A stretch of DNA of 64,000 bases, taken from positions 38,489 to 102,488 of the forward strand of contig CAKZPF010000010.1 of assembly GCA_937138625.1 (NCBI GenBank), written 5' to 3'. Below the pieces are notes generated by a model that was not told the origin of the DNA, made no database searches, and saw only the letters and a list, made by a program, of their open reading frames with translations. Origin of the DNA: an uncultured Caulobacteraceae bacterium (GTDB lineage Bacteria; Pseudomonadota; Alphaproteobacteria; Caulobacterales; Caulobacteraceae). The translations under genes and the position numbers were made by a program. Positions 1 through 9,779 of the stretch are shown here, piece by piece (the first letter of the stretch is position 1; the number at the start of each line of letters is the position of its first letter).

Positions 1-653
1 TCTTCCGAGGCCTTGATCTCGACAACCTGATAGCCAATTTGGGCGGCCGTGGCCGGGTTGGTGCCGTGCGCCGATGAGGGCACCAGCACAATTTTGCGCT
101 TCTCACCTTCGCCAGCGGCCTCGTGAGCGGCACGAATGGCCAACATCCCGCACAGCTCGCCGTGGGCCCCGGCTTTGGGCGACATGGCCACGGCGGGCAT
201 ACCGGTCAGGGTCTTCAACCAGTGGGCCAATTCGTCAATCAAACCCAAGGCCCCCTGCACCGTCGAGACCGGCTGTAAGGGGTGAATGTCGGCAAAACCC
301 GGCAGACGCGCCATTTTTTCGTTCAGGCGAGGATTGTGCTTCATGGTGCACGAACCCAACGGATATAGACCCAAATCAATGGCGTAATTGTACTGTGACA
401 AGCGCACATAATGGCGCACGGTTTCCGGCTCCGTCAGACCTTTCAAGCCAATGCTGTCCCGGGTCAAGCTGCCAAGCACATCGTCTTCGATCTCAATTTC
501 GGGCCAATCGGTGCCGGTGGCGTCTTCGCGGCCGGCATCAAACAGCATGGGTTCGTCTTGCAACAAACCACGACCACCCAGCATGCCCACGCCGGCGGCA
601 ATATCGTCGACGGCTTCGGGTGTGGTTTGGCGACCTTGTGAATTCATGCTCAT
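1..653 (-). CDS. gcvPB: Glycine dehydrogenase (decarboxylating) subunit 2, N-terminal part
   Basis: This is the second subunit of the split P-protein of the glycine cleavage system, which decarboxylates glycine and passes the aminomethyl group to lipoyl-GcvH. About 217 residues from the N-terminus are present and the gene runs off the left edge. The visible part includes the family stretch [13 protein letters not shown] and the later [11 protein letters not shown]. The PLP lysine lies in the missing half. The ATG at 653 overlaps the TGA of gcvPA by four bases, so the subunits are translationally coupled. It is last in a leftward gcvT-H-PA-PB operon. Confidence 0.93.
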   Translation of the reverse strand, partial: MSMNSQGRQTTPEAVDDIAAGVGMLGGRGLLQDEPMLFDAGREDATGTDWPEIEIEDDVLGSLTRDSIGLKGLTEPETVRHYVRLSQYNYAIDLGLYPLGSCTMKHNPRLNEKMARLPGFADIHPLQPVSTVQGALGLIDELAHWLKTLTGMPAVAMSPKAGAHGELCGMLAIRAAHEAAGEGEKRKIVLVPSSAHGTNPATAAQIGYQVVEIKASE

Positions 654-1993
654 GACAGCACCTCTTTCAAGCCCGCGATCAGCTGGGCGATATCATCATC
701 GGTACACATTTCCGTGGCGGCCATCAGCATCACATCGGGCCGCTCGCCGGGTTTCAGACGGCTGAAGGGCACGCCCCCCAGGATGCGTTTGCGCGCCAGG
801 GCCTCGGCCACCTCTTCTGCGGGTTTGGGCAGCTTGACGGCGATTTCATTGAAAAAGCGCGTGGTCAACACCTCGACCCCCGGTACGGTTTTCAAGGCCT
901 TGGCCATCACCAGCGCATTGGCGTGATTGAGCTTGGCCAACCGCTTCAGCCCCACCTCGCCCAGCAAGGTCATATGGATGGTAAAGGCCAAGGCGCACAG
1001 CCCCGCATTGGTGCAGATGTTCGACGTGGCTTTGTCGCGGCGGATGTGTTGCTCGCGGGTGGAAAGCGTCAGCACATAGCCCTTGCGGCCATTGGCATCG
1101 ACGGTTTCGCCACAGACCCGACCGGGCATTTGCCGCACATATTTGTCCCGCGTCGCAAACAGCCCCACATAGGGCCCACCAAAATTCAGACCATTGCCGA
1201 TGGACTGCCCCTCGGCCACAACAATGTCCGCCCCCATTTCGCCTGGTGGCACCATCAGCCCGAGAGACACCACCTCAGCCACCACCACGATCAGCAGCGC
1301 ACCTTTTTCATGCGCGGCATCGGCAATGGCCCGCAAATCCGTGGCGGTGCCAAACACGTTTGGTGTCTGCACCACCACGCAGGCCACATCTTCGTCCAGG
1401 TGATCCAGAACACCCGCTTCGTGGTCAAGCGCGCTGTCGCAGGCCATCAAGCTGAGGCCGGAATAGCGCGCCAAGGTGTCCATGGCCTCGGTGTATTGGG
1501 GGTGCACCCCACCCGAGACGATGGCCTTTTTGCGGCGAGTGACGCGTGAGGCCATGATCACCGCCTCGGCGGCGGCAGTTGAGCCATCATACATCGAGGC
1601 ATTGGCCACATCCATGCCCGTCAACAGCGCCACTTGGCTTTGGAACTCGAACAAGGTCTGCAGGGTACCTTGCGAAATTTCCGGCTGGTACGGGGTATAG
1701 GCCGTCAAATATTCTGAGCGCTGAATCAAATGATCCACAGTCGCTGGCACATGGTGGCGATACGCCCCGGCCCCGCAAAAAAACGGCACGTGACCGGCCA
1801 CCAGGTTTTGCTCGGCCAAGCCGCGCATATAGCGATCCACCGCCAGCTCTGATTTCTTCAGGGGCAGATCATCAATCACACCACGGCGGCGGGCCGCGGG
1901 GGGCACATCGACAAACAGATCATCAATGCTGTCGACCCCAATGGTCTTCAGCATCTCTTGGCGATCTGTTTCGGTATGGGGCAGGTATCGCAT
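650..1993 (-). CDS. gcvPA: Glycine dehydrogenase (decarboxylating) subunit 1
   Basis: The 447-residue protein is the first half of the two-subunit P-protein, at the usual length for the family. It starts [15 protein letters not shown], the usual N-terminus, and carries the conserved [13 protein letters not shown] and [13 protein letters not shown] stretches near residues 70-110. It works with GcvPB as a PLP enzyme that decarboxylates glycine. It lies 33 bases after gcvH and overlaps gcvPB by ATGA. The split P-protein is known from many alphaproteobacteria and Gram-positives; E. coli has a single fused GcvP. Confidence 0.95.
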   Translation of the reverse strand: MRYLPHTETDRQEMLKTIGVDSIDDLFVDVPPAARRRGVIDDLPLKKSELAVDRYMRGLAEQNLVAGHVPFFCGAGAYRHHVPATVDHLIQRSEYLTAYTPYQPEISQGTLQTLFEFQSQVALLTGMDVANASMYDGSTAAAEAVIMASRVTRRKKAIVSGGVHPQYTEAMDTLARYSGLSLMACDSALDHEAGVLDHLDEDVACVVVQTPNVFGTATDLRAIADAAHEKGALLIVVVAEVVSLGLMVPPGEMGADIVVAEGQSIGNGLNFGGPYVGLFATRDKYVRQMPGRVCGETVDANGRKGYVLTLSTREQHIRRDKATSNICTNAGLCALAFTIHMTLLGEVGLKRLAKLNHANALVMAKALKTVPGVEVLTTRFFNEIAVKLPKPAEEVAEALARKRILGGVPFSRLKPGERPDVMLMAATEMCTDDDIAQLIAGLKEVLS

Positions 1994-2026
1994 AGGGCAC
2001 CTTATGGGTTGGGTTGACGTAACGGC

Positions 2027-2392
2027 CTAGAGGGTTTCGAGATACGCATCATAAGCGGCGCGATCCATCATCTCGTCCAAAGCCGAGGCATCGCTGACGG
2101 TGAATTTGGCAAACCAGCCGGCCCCTTCGGGATCTTCGTTCACAGTGTGGGGGCTGTCCGCCAGGGTGTCATTTTTGGCTACCGATTGGCCGGCGAAGGG
2201 CACATAAACATCGCTGGCGGCCTTGACCGATTCCACGACCGCAAAGGCATCACCCGCGCCATAGGTGCGACCGATATCCGGCAGTTCAACATACACCACA
2301 TCGCCCAACTGTTCGGCGGCGTGTTTGGTGATGCCAACGGTGGCGACATTGTCATCCAATTGGACCCATTCGTGATCTTTGGTGAATTTCAT
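2027..2392 (-). CDS. gcvH: Glycine cleavage system H protein
   Basis: This 121-residue lipoyl carrier shuttles the aminomethyl intermediate between the P, T and L proteins. The start at 2392 gives MKFTKDHEWV, the canonical N-terminus. An upstream extension to 2494 is open but overlaps the end of gcvT and has no family similarity. The lipoylation site is Lys57 in the motif ESVKAASD. The C-terminal half has the usual NEDPEGAGWF loop. It sits between gcvT and gcvPA in the same operon. Confidence 0.95.
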   Translation of the reverse strand: MKFTKDHEWVQLDDNVATVGITKHAAEQLGDVVYVELPDIGRTYGAGDAFAVVESVKAASDVYVPFAGQSVAKNDTLADSPHTVNEDPEGAGWFAKFTVSDASALDEMMDRAAYDAYLETL

Positions 2393-2435
2393 ACTGTTTG
2401 CTCCTGGACTGGGTAATGGTCTGTGATTGATGGGG

Positions 2436-3545
2436 TTAGCGAACAAAACTGGCGGGCACAAAGGGCATGGCGACGACCTCGGCCTCGCTTTCACGTCCGC
2501 GTACCAAAGCCTTTAGGCGGGTGCCGGGCTCGGCGCAACTGGGTTTGACATAGGCCATGGCGATGGCCCCGCCCACCGTAGGACCAAACCCGCCCGAGGT
2601 CACATGCCCCACGGCCGTGCCCGCGGTGTCCACGACCTCGACGCCTTCGCGCGCTGGCGCGCCTGCGGTGATCTTCAGGCCCACACGCACCCGCGACGGT
2701 CCCTCGGCCCATTCCCGCAGCACCCGCTCGGCGCCTGGAAAATCAGCACGCTCCCGACGGGATTTGCTGACGGCGAATTTCAAACCGGCCTCAACGGGTG
2801 ATGTGGTGGCGTCAATGTCATGACCATATAGCGGCAATCCCGCCTCGAGGCGCAAACTGTCGCGCGCGCCCAAACCGATGGGCTGCACACGCTCATCTTG
2901 CAGCAAGGTGGCCCAAATGCGCGGGGCCTCGGCGGCGGGCACGGAAATCTCGAAACCATCCATGCCCGTATAGCCTGACCGCGACACGATGACGTCGGTG
3001 TCAAAGCCCTCAAGTGCCCGTGCATCCATAAACACCATATCGGCAACAGCCGGGATATGAGATTTCAGAACGTCCACGGCCTCGGGCCCTTGCAGGGCCA
3101 CCAGCGCGCGATCCGTCAGAATTTCCAGGGTCACACCCGCAGGCAAATGCGCGGCGATGTGATCAAAGTCACCCGCCTTGCAGGCTCCGTTGACAACGAT
3201 AAAGAGCCCGTCATCCGTGGGGCGGCTGATCATCAGGTCATCGATGATGCCGCCATCCTTGGTCATCAACAGGCTGTATTTTTGCCGACCCGGTTTCAGA
3301 ACTTGCAAATCCCCAGGCACCAGAGCCTCGAAGGCTTCGGTCGCTTTGTCGCCACGCACCCAGGCTTGGCCCATGTGCGACACATCAAACAGACCGGCAT
3401 GGTCGCGGCAGTGGTTATGCTCGCCCATCACGCCGGTGTATTGCACCGGCATCTGATAGCCGGCGAACGGCACCATGCGCGCACCGGCACCGACGTGGGC
3501 ATCATACAAAGGGGTGTGTTTCATGGTTTCAGTGGCAGCGTCCAT
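2436..3545 (-). CDS. gcvT: Aminomethyltransferase (T protein)
   Basis: The 369-residue folate-dependent enzyme releases ammonia from the H-protein intermediate and makes 5,10-methylene-tetrahydrofolate. The N-terminus reads KHTPLYDAHVGAG and the DVSHMGQ motif follows near residue 55, both typical. An AAGGA-type ribosome site lies about seven bases before the ATG at 3545; an internal ATG at 3524 is a possible alternative. It is the first gene of the gcv operon and lies about 60 bases after the glycine riboswitch, which probably controls the whole operon. Confidence 0.95.
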   Translation of the reverse strand: MDAATETMKHTPLYDAHVGAGARMVPFAGYQMPVQYTGVMGEHNHCRDHAGLFDVSHMGQAWVRGDKATEAFEALVPGDLQVLKPGRQKYSLLMTKDGGIIDDLMISRPTDDGLFIVVNGACKAGDFDHIAAHLPAGVTLEILTDRALVALQGPEAVDVLKSHIPAVADMVFMDARALEGFDTDVIVSRSGYTGMDGFEISVPAAEAPRIWATLLQDERVQPIGLGARDSLRLEAGLPLYGHDIDATTSPVEAGLKFAVSKSRRERADFPGAERVLREWAEGPSRVRVGLKITAGAPAREGVEVVDTAGTAVGHVTSGGFGPTVGGAIAMAYVKPSCAEPGTRLKALVRGRESEAEVVAMPFVPASFVR

Positions 3546-3606
3546 AGCGTTTCCTTTCGTCAGCTTAAGGTATGAACCTTTTCGCAGAAAACGCCCCCGC
3601 TGTCGT

Positions 3607-3760
3607 GCGTATTCCTACGCGCCTGAGAGATTTACTCCGTCGGCAAACGGCGCACACCGTTACTTTCCAGCGTCATCAAACCCGGCGGTCCTGTCACCTG
3701 AGCGTTTCCGGGGCGGTTGCGCCTTCGGTGGCGGCCTGTTCGCCGCTCTCTCCCACAGGG
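3607..3760 (-). ncRNA. Tandem glycine riboswitch
   Basis: Read leftward, the leader of gcvT shows both conserved glycine aptamers. The first begins at GGGAGAGAGC (about 3756-3747), has CCACCGAAGGCGCAACC and ends at AACGCTCAGG. The second has CTGGAAAG, then GCCGACGGAG and AATCTCTCAGG (3631-3621). A short hairpin GCGTA-GGAA-TACGC (3620-3607) follows directly and may be part of the switch. These riboswitches bind glycine and usually turn on the cleavage operon when glycine is in excess. Identification rests on motif recognition, not a covariance search. Confidence 0.93.
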
Positions 3761-3850
3761 GTATCGATGGGGTGTGTCTTGACGACTTTTTCAGCAAAAG
3801 TCAATCAAGACGGCGTGGAAAACAACGGCTGTTCACCGCCATGTGAAGGG

Positions 3851-5611
3851 CTACATCCGGTCTGGAATGTCCAAGCCCAACAGATCCAGCCCCACCGTCA
3901 ACTGGCGCAAGGTTGCCGCCACCAAGGCCAAGCGAGACGGCGTTTTTTCTGGGTCCTGCAAAATTGGGCAAGCCGCATAGAATTTGGAAAAGGCCTGGGC
4001 CAAACCATAGACATGTTCGGCCAACACATGGGGGGCGCGCTTGTCATAGGCGCCATGCAATACATCCGAAAATCCATCCAACAGCATCACCAGATCACGC
4101 TCGGCGGGCTCGGTGATGGCAATCGCGGCTTTGGCGGCGTCTTCAAGCGTCGTGTTGGCTTTGCGCAACAGGGCCTTGGCCCGGACGGCTTGGTACAGCA
4201 AATAGGGGCCGGTTTTACCCTCAAAGGTCATGAAGCGATCGAGATCGAAGATATAATTGCTGGCGCGCCAGTTTTGCAGATCGGCAAATTTGATGGCGGC
4301 GATGGCGACCTTGTGGGCCACGTCTTCAAACTCGTCTTGCGAAAGTTCAGCACCCAGCCCGCCTTCGTGCAAACGCTCGCGGGCCTTGTCCTTGGCTTGG
4401 CTGATCAGGTCATGCAGCTTCATGACCCCCCCAGCGCGGGTCTTGAACGGTTTGCCATCGGTGCCGTTCATCGTGCCAAAGCCAATATGCTCAAGTGCCG
4501 ATTGGGCCATAATGTTGGCCTTTTCTGCGGCGCGGAAGACCTGTTTGAAGTGATCGGCTTGGCGCTGGTCCACCACATACAAAATCAAATCCGGCCGGAA
4601 CCGCCGCGCGCGATCAATGATGGTGGCAAGATCCGTGGTGCCATAGAGCACCCCCCCATCACGCTTTTGCAAAATCAAGGGCGGTAAGCCGGGCTCTTCG
4701 CCCGGTTCCGCCACCGGGATAACTTGCGCCCCTTGGTCTTCGATGACAATGCCGAAATCTTTCAGGTCTTGGATCATCGGCCCGATCAAAGGGTCCACAT
4801 CCGACTCGCCCATCCAGATCGAAAAGCTGACCCCCAGATCCGAAAACTCGCGATCAAGCGCCTGGCGCGTCACCGCCAAAAAATGTTGCCACAAGGCGCG
4901 ATAGCCAGGATGCCCAGACTGCAAATCCGCCGTCAGTTGCCGGGCCTCGGTGGCGCGCTCTTCATCGGCCTTACAGGCCGCAGCAGCAGCGGGGTACATA
5001 CGTTCGAGATCTTCGAGCGTCACCGGGCTGTGGCTAGGGTAATCGCCATCATATTGTGGATTGAAATAGGGCAAGTCCGGCTGTTCGCGCCTCAACTCCG
5101 TAATCAACATGCCCATCGGCAAGCCCCAGTCGCCCATATGGATATCGCTGGTAACCTCGTCGCCCAAAAACCGGAACAGCCGCTGCAAACTGTCACCAAT
5201 GATGCTGGAGCGCAAATGCCCCACATGCATGGGCTTGGCGATGTTGGGCCCGCCAAAATCGATGATGACTTTGCGGGGCTCAACCGTTTCCGCCCCCGCC
5301 CGATGATCCTGTGCAATTTCCTGCGCGCGTGTGGCCAGGGCCGCCGCTGTCAGTTTCAAATTGATAAAACCGGGGCCTGCGATCTCGACGCCCGCAATGA
5401 CCTCATCAACCGGCAAATGGCTCACCAAACGCTCGGCCAGGGCACGGGGGTTGGTCTTGGCGGCTTTGGCCGCGGCCAAAGCGCCATTGCATTGATAATC
5501 GGCCAAGTCGGGGCGGTCCGCACGCCGCACGGTGCCCAGATCCTCGTCCAATCCTTCTGCTTTGAAAGCCGCCTTGACTTTACCCTCTAGGGTATCAATC
5601 AGTCCGTTCAC
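3851..5611 (-). CDS. argS: Arginyl-tRNA synthetase
   Basis: The 586-residue class I synthetase charges tRNA-Arg. The N-terminal Arg-tRNA additional domain spans roughly residues 1-90, and the HIGH motif is HVGH at 129-132 within IAKPMHVGHLRSS. The KMSKS position is replaced by GKPFKTRAGG, as is common in this family. The C-terminal DALR anticodon-binding domain includes GPYLLYQAVRA. The start codon is GTG at 5611 and overlaps the TGA of the upstream secreted-protein gene, indicating translational coupling. Confidence 0.95.
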   Translation of the reverse strand: MNGLIDTLEGKVKAAFKAEGLDEDLGTVRRADRPDLADYQCNGALAAAKAAKTNPRALAERLVSHLPVDEVIAGVEIAGPGFINLKLTAAALATRAQEIAQDHRAGAETVEPRKVIIDFGGPNIAKPMHVGHLRSSIIGDSLQRLFRFLGDEVTSDIHMGDWGLPMGMLITELRREQPDLPYFNPQYDGDYPSHSPVTLEDLERMYPAAAAACKADEERATEARQLTADLQSGHPGYRALWQHFLAVTRQALDREFSDLGVSFSIWMGESDVDPLIGPMIQDLKDFGIVIEDQGAQVIPVAEPGEEPGLPPLILQKRDGGVLYGTTDLATIIDRARRFRPDLILYVVDQRQADHFKQVFRAAEKANIMAQSALEHIGFGTMNGTDGKPFKTRAGGVMKLHDLISQAKDKARERLHEGGLGAELSQDEFEDVAHKVAIAAIKFADLQNWRASNYIFDLDRFMTFEGKTGPYLLYQAVRAKALLRKANTTLEDAAKAAIAITEPAERDLVMLLDGFSDVLHGAYDKRAPHVLAEHVYGLAQAFSKFYAACPILQDPEKTPSRLALVAATLRQLTVGLDLLGLDIPDRM

Positions 5612-6246
5612 TCTTGTCCTGTCCCTGCGTTGACGCGAAACCGTTTGCCCGACCGGTTATAGGCCAGTTGCTCGGGCGTCAACTCAAAGCCCAAAAGAAT
5701 CTCGAAATTGCTGCCACTGATCTCTTCATTGGCGCGGGGAATGACAATGCCGTTCATTTCATCAGACAAGGTCAGGCGCACCTGGTCCGGTTGGAACTCG
5801 ACGTTCATCGGCATCCAGACCTTGTCGATCACGGCGGTGTCTTTGCGGGTCACGGCGACGAAATAGGCATACTGCTTGCGCAAACCATCTGCCTGCGGGC
5901 CACGCCCAAACGAGAAAATCGGCCGAATGGAAACCACGATGGGTTCGTCATCTTGATAGGTGCATTGGCTGTCGACCTCTTGGAACTCGGCCGTAAAGCC
6001 CACATTCTTGACACTGTCGGGGCCGTTCATTTCCACATAGCGCGAGGCATCCCACAGCACCTTCACCGTGGGGCATGGCCCATCGGCCGGGGCCACATAG
6101 CGCCCCAGATCGGCACCATATAGGGCCCGCTGGCGCTCTTTACGCTCACGCTCGCGTTTGGCGGCATCATCACCGCTTTGCGCCAAACTCGGTGTAGCCG
6201 ACACCGCAGCGATGACAAACGACAAGATCCAAATCCAAACGCGCAT
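5608..6246 (-). CDS. Secreted protein of unknown function
   Basis: I do not recognise the family of this 212-residue protein. It starts with a clear signal peptide (MRVWIWILSFVIAAVSATPS, then LAQ), so it is probably periplasmic. A short Lys/Arg/Glu-rich stretch follows (residues about 30-42), then a mixed beta-rich region with two cysteines (PCPTVKV and SQCTYQD) that could form a disulfide. Its stop overlaps the GTG start of argS by four bases, so the two are cotranslated. Confidence 0.75.
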   Translation of the reverse strand: MRVWIWILSFVIAAVSATPSLAQSGDDAAKRERERKERQRALYGADLGRYVAPADGPCPTVKVLWDASRYVEMNGPDSVKNVGFTAEFQEVDSQCTYQDDEPIVVSIRPIFSFGRGPQADGLRKQYAYFVAVTRKDTAVIDKVWMPMNVEFQPDQVRLTLSDEMNGIVIPRANEEISGSNFEILLGFELTPEQLAYNRSGKRFRVNAGTGQE

Positions 6247-6332
6247 AGGGCACCCCTTTGTTTACGTCTTGGTGTTATGGCAGCGTTCACGCCGTCTGTT
6301 AATGGGAAAGTTTCAGATTGTGGGCTTTGCCC

Positions 6333-6815
6333 CTAGGATTTGAAAATCATAAAACTGGGTTTGGCCTTGATCACCAGATAAACCCCGCAGACCAACACCA
6401 ACAGCGCCAGCGAAAACAGCATGCCGTTGTCGCCTTGGGTCGCGGTGCTGGCGTCAAAGGGTGGGGTTTCGCCTTTCACTGGGAAATGTGTGATCACCCC
6501 AATCCATAACAAATGAGACGCCACTGCCCCCGCCATCAACACAGCCGCCAAACCGCCCGCGATGTGACGCTTGCCCGGTATCCACAACAGAATCACAATG
6601 GCCATTTCCGCCAAGCCAATGCCCCAGCGGCCATAGGGTTCGAACAGCGCCACCCCTGATCGTTCAGCCAAAAGCTGGCCAAACATATACTGGCTTTCGG
6701 GTGTGCCCATAAATTTGGGCACAAAGCCCATAAAAACAAACACGCCCGTGATGAGCAGACTGGCGATGAAGATCAGCCATTTTTCCATGGGGGATTTGTC
6801 GACCATGTCCGTCAT
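6333..6815 (-). CDS. DoxX-like four-helix membrane protein
   Basis: From the start [10 protein letters not shown] the protein is 160 residues with four hydrophobic segments (about 12-32, 65-85, 90-112 and 133-152). It has the DoxX-family layout: an early [10 protein letters not shown] segment, a GxxE motif in the second helix ([13 protein letters not shown]) and a late short helix. An upstream ATG at 6860 is open, but the intervening residues look non-coding. Some DoxX proteins take part in thiol redox at the membrane; no specific role is supported here. It is divergent from ispH. Confidence 0.7.
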   Translation of the reverse strand: MTDMVDKSPMEKWLIFIASLLITGVFVFMGFVPKFMGTPESQYMFGQLLAERSGVALFEPYGRWGIGLAEMAIVILLWIPGKRHIAGGLAAVLMAGAVASHLLWIGVITHFPVKGETPPFDASTATQGDNGMLFSLALLVLVCGVYLVIKAKPSFMIFKS

Positions 6816-6869
6816 CGGCAGTCCTTTTCTGGGTTGGCAAAGTTTGGCCATAGTGTGCATAAGGGGTCC

Positions 6870-7823
6870 ATGATGACAACCCGCCCACCCCTGAAGGTTT
6901 TGTTAGCTGCCCCCCGTGGCTTTTGCGCTGGCGTGGATCGGGCGATCAAAATCGTTGAGCAAACCTTGGAAAAATATGGCGCGCCCGTTTATGTGCGCCA
7001 CGAAATTGTGCACAACGCCCATGTGGTCAAACGCCTAGAAGGCCTGGGGGCCATCTTTGTCGACGAGCTGGACGAATGCCCCGATGATCGGCCGGTGATT
7101 TTCTCGGCCCATGGTGTGCCCAAGTCCGTCCCCGCCGAGGCCCAAAGACGGGATATGTTTTATCTCGATGCCACCTGTCCGCTGGTCTCGAAGGTGCATG
7201 TCGAGGCCGAACGCCACCACAAGGATGGTCATCACATTTTGCTGATTGGCCATGCCGGCCACCCCGAGGTCATTGGCACCATGGGACAATTGCCCGAGGG
7301 CGCCGTCACCCTGATCGAAACCATTGCCGACGCCGAGGCCTTTGCGCCCCAAAATCTCAACCATCTGGCCTTTGTTACCCAGACCACCTTGTCGGTGGAT
7401 GACACCGCCGCCATTGTCGCGGTGCTGCAACGACGCTTTCCGCGTATTGCCGCCCCCCACAAAGAAGACATCTGTTACGCCACCACCAACCGCCAAGACG
7501 CCGTCAAAGCCATCGCGCCCCAATGTGATTTGGTGTTGGTCATCGGCTCGCCCACCTCATCGAATTCCAAACGTTTGGTCGAGGTCGCCCTGAAGGCCGG
7601 CGCTCGCGAGGCCATGTTGCTCGATAGCCCCGATCATCTGGACTGGCAGATGCTGCGCGACGTGCAAACCCTGGGCATCACCGCCGGGGCCTCGGCGCCT
7701 GAAGACCTGACCCAGTCTTTGTTGCAGGTTTTGGCGGAACGCTTTGAAACCACTGTCGAGCCCGTCGAGGTCCACCGCGAGGATGTGACCTTCAAATTGC
7801 CCCGCGCCTTGGCCGAGGCCTGA
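6870..7823 (+). CDS. ispH: 4-hydroxy-3-methylbut-2-enyl diphosphate reductase
   Basis: This is the last enzyme of the MEP isoprenoid pathway, an iron-sulfur reductase that makes IPP and DMAPP. The three cluster cysteines are in PRGFCAGV (Cys19), [11 protein letters not shown] and [11 protein letters not shown]. Two adjacent ATGs (6870, 6873) follow an AGGGG site at 6862-6866; the second has the better spacing. The stop TGA shares a base with the ATG of rnhA, giving a coupled pair. The length of about 317 residues is normal. Confidence 0.96.
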   Translation: MMTTRPPLKVLLAAPRGFCAGVDRAIKIVEQTLEKYGAPVYVRHEIVHNAHVVKRLEGLGAIFVDELDECPDDRPVIFSAHGVPKSVPAEAQRRDMFYLDATCPLVSKVHVEAERHHKDGHHILLIGHAGHPEVIGTMGQLPEGAVTLIETIADAEAFAPQNLNHLAFVTQTTLSVDDTAAIVAVLQRRFPRIAAPHKEDICYATTNRQDAVKAIAPQCDLVLVIGSPTSSNSKRLVEVALKAGAREAMLLDSPDHLDWQMLRDVQTLGITAGASAPEDLTQSLLQVLAERFETTVEPVEVHREDVTFKLPRALAEA

Positions 7824-8314
7824 TGGGCATGTCGCCGGCACCTGTGATCATCTATACCGATGGGGCTTGCAGCGGCAATCCCGGCCCCGGCGGCTGGGGC
7901 GTCAGCCTGCGCTATAACGGGCACACCAAAGACCTGAAGGGCGGCGAGGCCGAGACCACCAACAACCGTATGGAGCTGATGGCCGCCATCATGGCTCTTG
8001 AAAGTTTGAAACGCCCCTGCCCCGTGACGCTGTATACAGACTCGAAATACGTCAAGGACGGCATCACCCAGTGGCTGCCGGGTTGGAAAGCGCGGGGCTG
8101 GAAAACGGCGGCGAAAAAACCCGTGAAAAATGCCGATTTGTGGCAACGCCTGGAGGCCGCCCAAGCGCGCCACGACGTAGACTGGCGTTGGGTCAAGGGC
8201 CATGCGGGCGACGAAGGCAACGAGCGCGCCGACGCTCTGGCCCGCGAAGGTCTGGCTGAACACCAGGCCGAACACAACCCCATCGATCAAGCCAACGACC
8301 AAAAGACCATCTAG
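7823..8314 (+). CDS. rnhA: Ribonuclease HI
   Basis: The 163-residue enzyme cuts the RNA strand of RNA-DNA hybrids. The catalytic residues are visible: Asp13 in [14 protein letters not shown], Glu51 in NRMELMA, Asp73 in YTDSKYV, and Asp137 in NERADALA, with His127 in [11 protein letters not shown]. It also has the basic handle region around residues 85-102. The start overlaps the ispH stop. The 3' end overlaps by four bases the end of the convergent TIGR02301-family gene. Confidence 0.96.
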   Translation: MGMSPAPVIIYTDGACSGNPGPGGWGVSLRYNGHTKDLKGGEAETTNNRMELMAAIMALESLKRPCPVTLYTDSKYVKDGITQWLPGWKARGWKTAAKKPVKNADLWQRLEAAQARHDVDWRWVKGHAGDEGNERADALAREGLAEHQAEHNPIDQANDQKTI

Positions 8315-9003
8315 CGCAATTGCAGATCTGGGGCAGGGTCCGTTGCCTCGGGGAACGTGGCCGTTCCACCACCGCGCAAGGGTCGGGTTTCTTCGACGAT
8401 ATAGGCGCGGTTGCCGGCGGCCTGTTGGGTGACGGCCTTCAGGTGCGACCGGGCCTGGGCGGTGACCAAGCGGGCGGCCTCGGCGACATCTTTCATCAAT
8501 TTCAGCTCAAGCGCTCGGTTGCGATCATCACACGCCCCCAAAGTGCCCTCCCGCACCGTATAGCCATCATTGAAGGCCGCCACCAAGCTTTGGCGCAAGG
8601 GTTGGTTGTATTTGGCCTCTTGATCCAACAGCGCCTGCATGTTCAACCGCAACTCTTGAGCGTCCCGATCACGACACACCAAGCGCAGATAATGCGCCTC
8701 GCCCAGGCTGCGGGCCAGATGGATCAAAGCATCCGTAGCCTCGGGGTTGGGCCACAGCGGCCATGGATCCGACTGGGAACCCGCGCCCAAAGTCAGGGCC
8801 GAGCCCACGGCCAAATCCTCCGAGCTCAGCTCGCGATCCGTATTGTTCAGATTAACCGCTACCGGCCCGCGCGAGGTGCTGATGCGTACGCCAGGCTCGT
8901 CAGGGTCTGTCGCCTCGGGGGGCTTCATCGGCGCTTGGGCCTGGCCCGCCGTTACGGGGGCCACCACCAAGGCCAAACTGATCAGCGAGATCCAGCCCCT
9001 CAT
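8311..9003 (-). CDS. TIGR02301 (DUF2385) family secreted protein
   Basis: The 230-residue protein has a signal peptide ([20 protein letters not shown]). Its core, around residues 95-170, matches what I recall of the alphaproteobacterial TIGR02301 family: a [11 protein letters not shown] segment, an MQALLDQE segment, then LVAAFNDGY and a later cysteine. The function of this family is not known. The ATG overlaps the stop of the upstream 3-hydroxybutyrate dehydrogenase gene by four bases, so the two form an operon. A proline-rich tail ends the protein. Confidence 0.72.
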   Translation of the reverse strand: MRGWISLISLALVVAPVTAGQAQAPMKPPEATDPDEPGVRISTSRGPVAVNLNNTDRELSSEDLAVGSALTLGAGSQSDPWPLWPNPEATDALIHLARSLGEAHYLRLVCRDRDAQELRLNMQALLDQEAKYNQPLRQSLVAAFNDGYTVREGTLGACDDRNRALELKLMKDVAEAARLVTAQARSHLKAVTQQAAGNRAYIVEETRPLRGGGTATFPEATDPAPDLQLR

Positions 9004-9770
9004 TTCGCTGTCCAGCCGCCATCAATGGACAATGCCGCCCCGTTCACCGACGCCCCCGCATCCGACAACAGATAGGCCAACATGCCGCCGATCTCGTCGA
9101 TTTCAACAAAGCGTTTGGTGGGTTGCGCCGCCAAGATGATGTCGCGCATCACAGTCTCTTCGTCCAAATTGCGCGCCTCGGCCTGGGCGGTGATCTGTCC
9201 CTCCACCAGGGGTGTTTTCACATAGCCCGGGCAGATGGTGTTGACGGTGATGTTATCTTCGGCAACCTCGAGCGCCACGCTTTTGCTCAGGCCTAGCAGG
9301 CCATGCTTGGCGGCCACATAAGCGGATTTAAAAGGCGAGGCCACCAAACCATGAGCCGACGCAATCGAGACAATCCGCCCGCGCCCTTGGGCCCGCATCA
9401 CCGGCACCACGGCCTTGATGGCATGAAAACAAGCCGACAGGTTGATGGCGATGACCTTGTCCCAGGCCTCGGTCTCGAAGCGATCCACGGGGGCCACATG
9501 CTGCACCCCCGCATTGTTCACCAGCCCGTCCACACGCCCATAATCGCGCTTTACGGTGGCGATCAGATCGGCGATCTCATCGGGCTTGGTCATGTCGGCG
9601 GCGTGATAGGCGGCCTTCATTTCTGATTGCAAGCGTTTGATCTCGTCAGGTTTTCCCAAGCCGTTTAACACGACCTGACAGCCCTGAGTGTGCAGATAGC
9701 GCGCCAGCCCCTTGCCGATGCCACTGGTGGAGCCGGTGACAATGACCACATGATCTTGCAGGTTGGACAT
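9000..9770 (-). CDS. D-3-hydroxybutyrate dehydrogenase (SDR family)
   Basis: The 256-residue short-chain dehydrogenase has TGSTSGIG (12-19) for NAD binding, NNAG (85-88), and the catalytic Ser138, Tyr151 and Lys155 (YVAAKHG). The stretch VASPFKSAYVAAKHG and the C-terminal [16 protein letters not shown] match bacterial 3-hydroxybutyrate dehydrogenases, which oxidise 3-hydroxybutyrate to acetoacetate in ketone body or PHB turnover. It is first of a two-gene leftward operon. Substrate assignment is from family resemblance. Confidence 0.88.
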   Translation of the reverse strand: MSNLQDHVVIVTGSTSGIGKGLARYLHTQGCQVVLNGLGKPDEIKRLQSEMKAAYHAADMTKPDEIADLIATVKRDYGRVDGLVNNAGVQHVAPVDRFETEAWDKVIAINLSACFHAIKAVVPVMRAQGRGRIVSIASAHGLVASPFKSAYVAAKHGLLGLSKSVALEVAEDNITVNTICPGYVKTPLVEGQITAQAEARNLDEETVMRDIILAAQPTKRFVEIDEIGGMLAYLLSDAGASVNGAALSIDGGWTAK

Positions 9771-9779
9771 CAGGGCTCC

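Noticed and set aside
3572..4687. Open frame running from the glycine riboswitch into argS on the plus strand
   Set aside because: It crosses a structured RNA and lies opposite argS; no ribosome site and no recognisable motifs.
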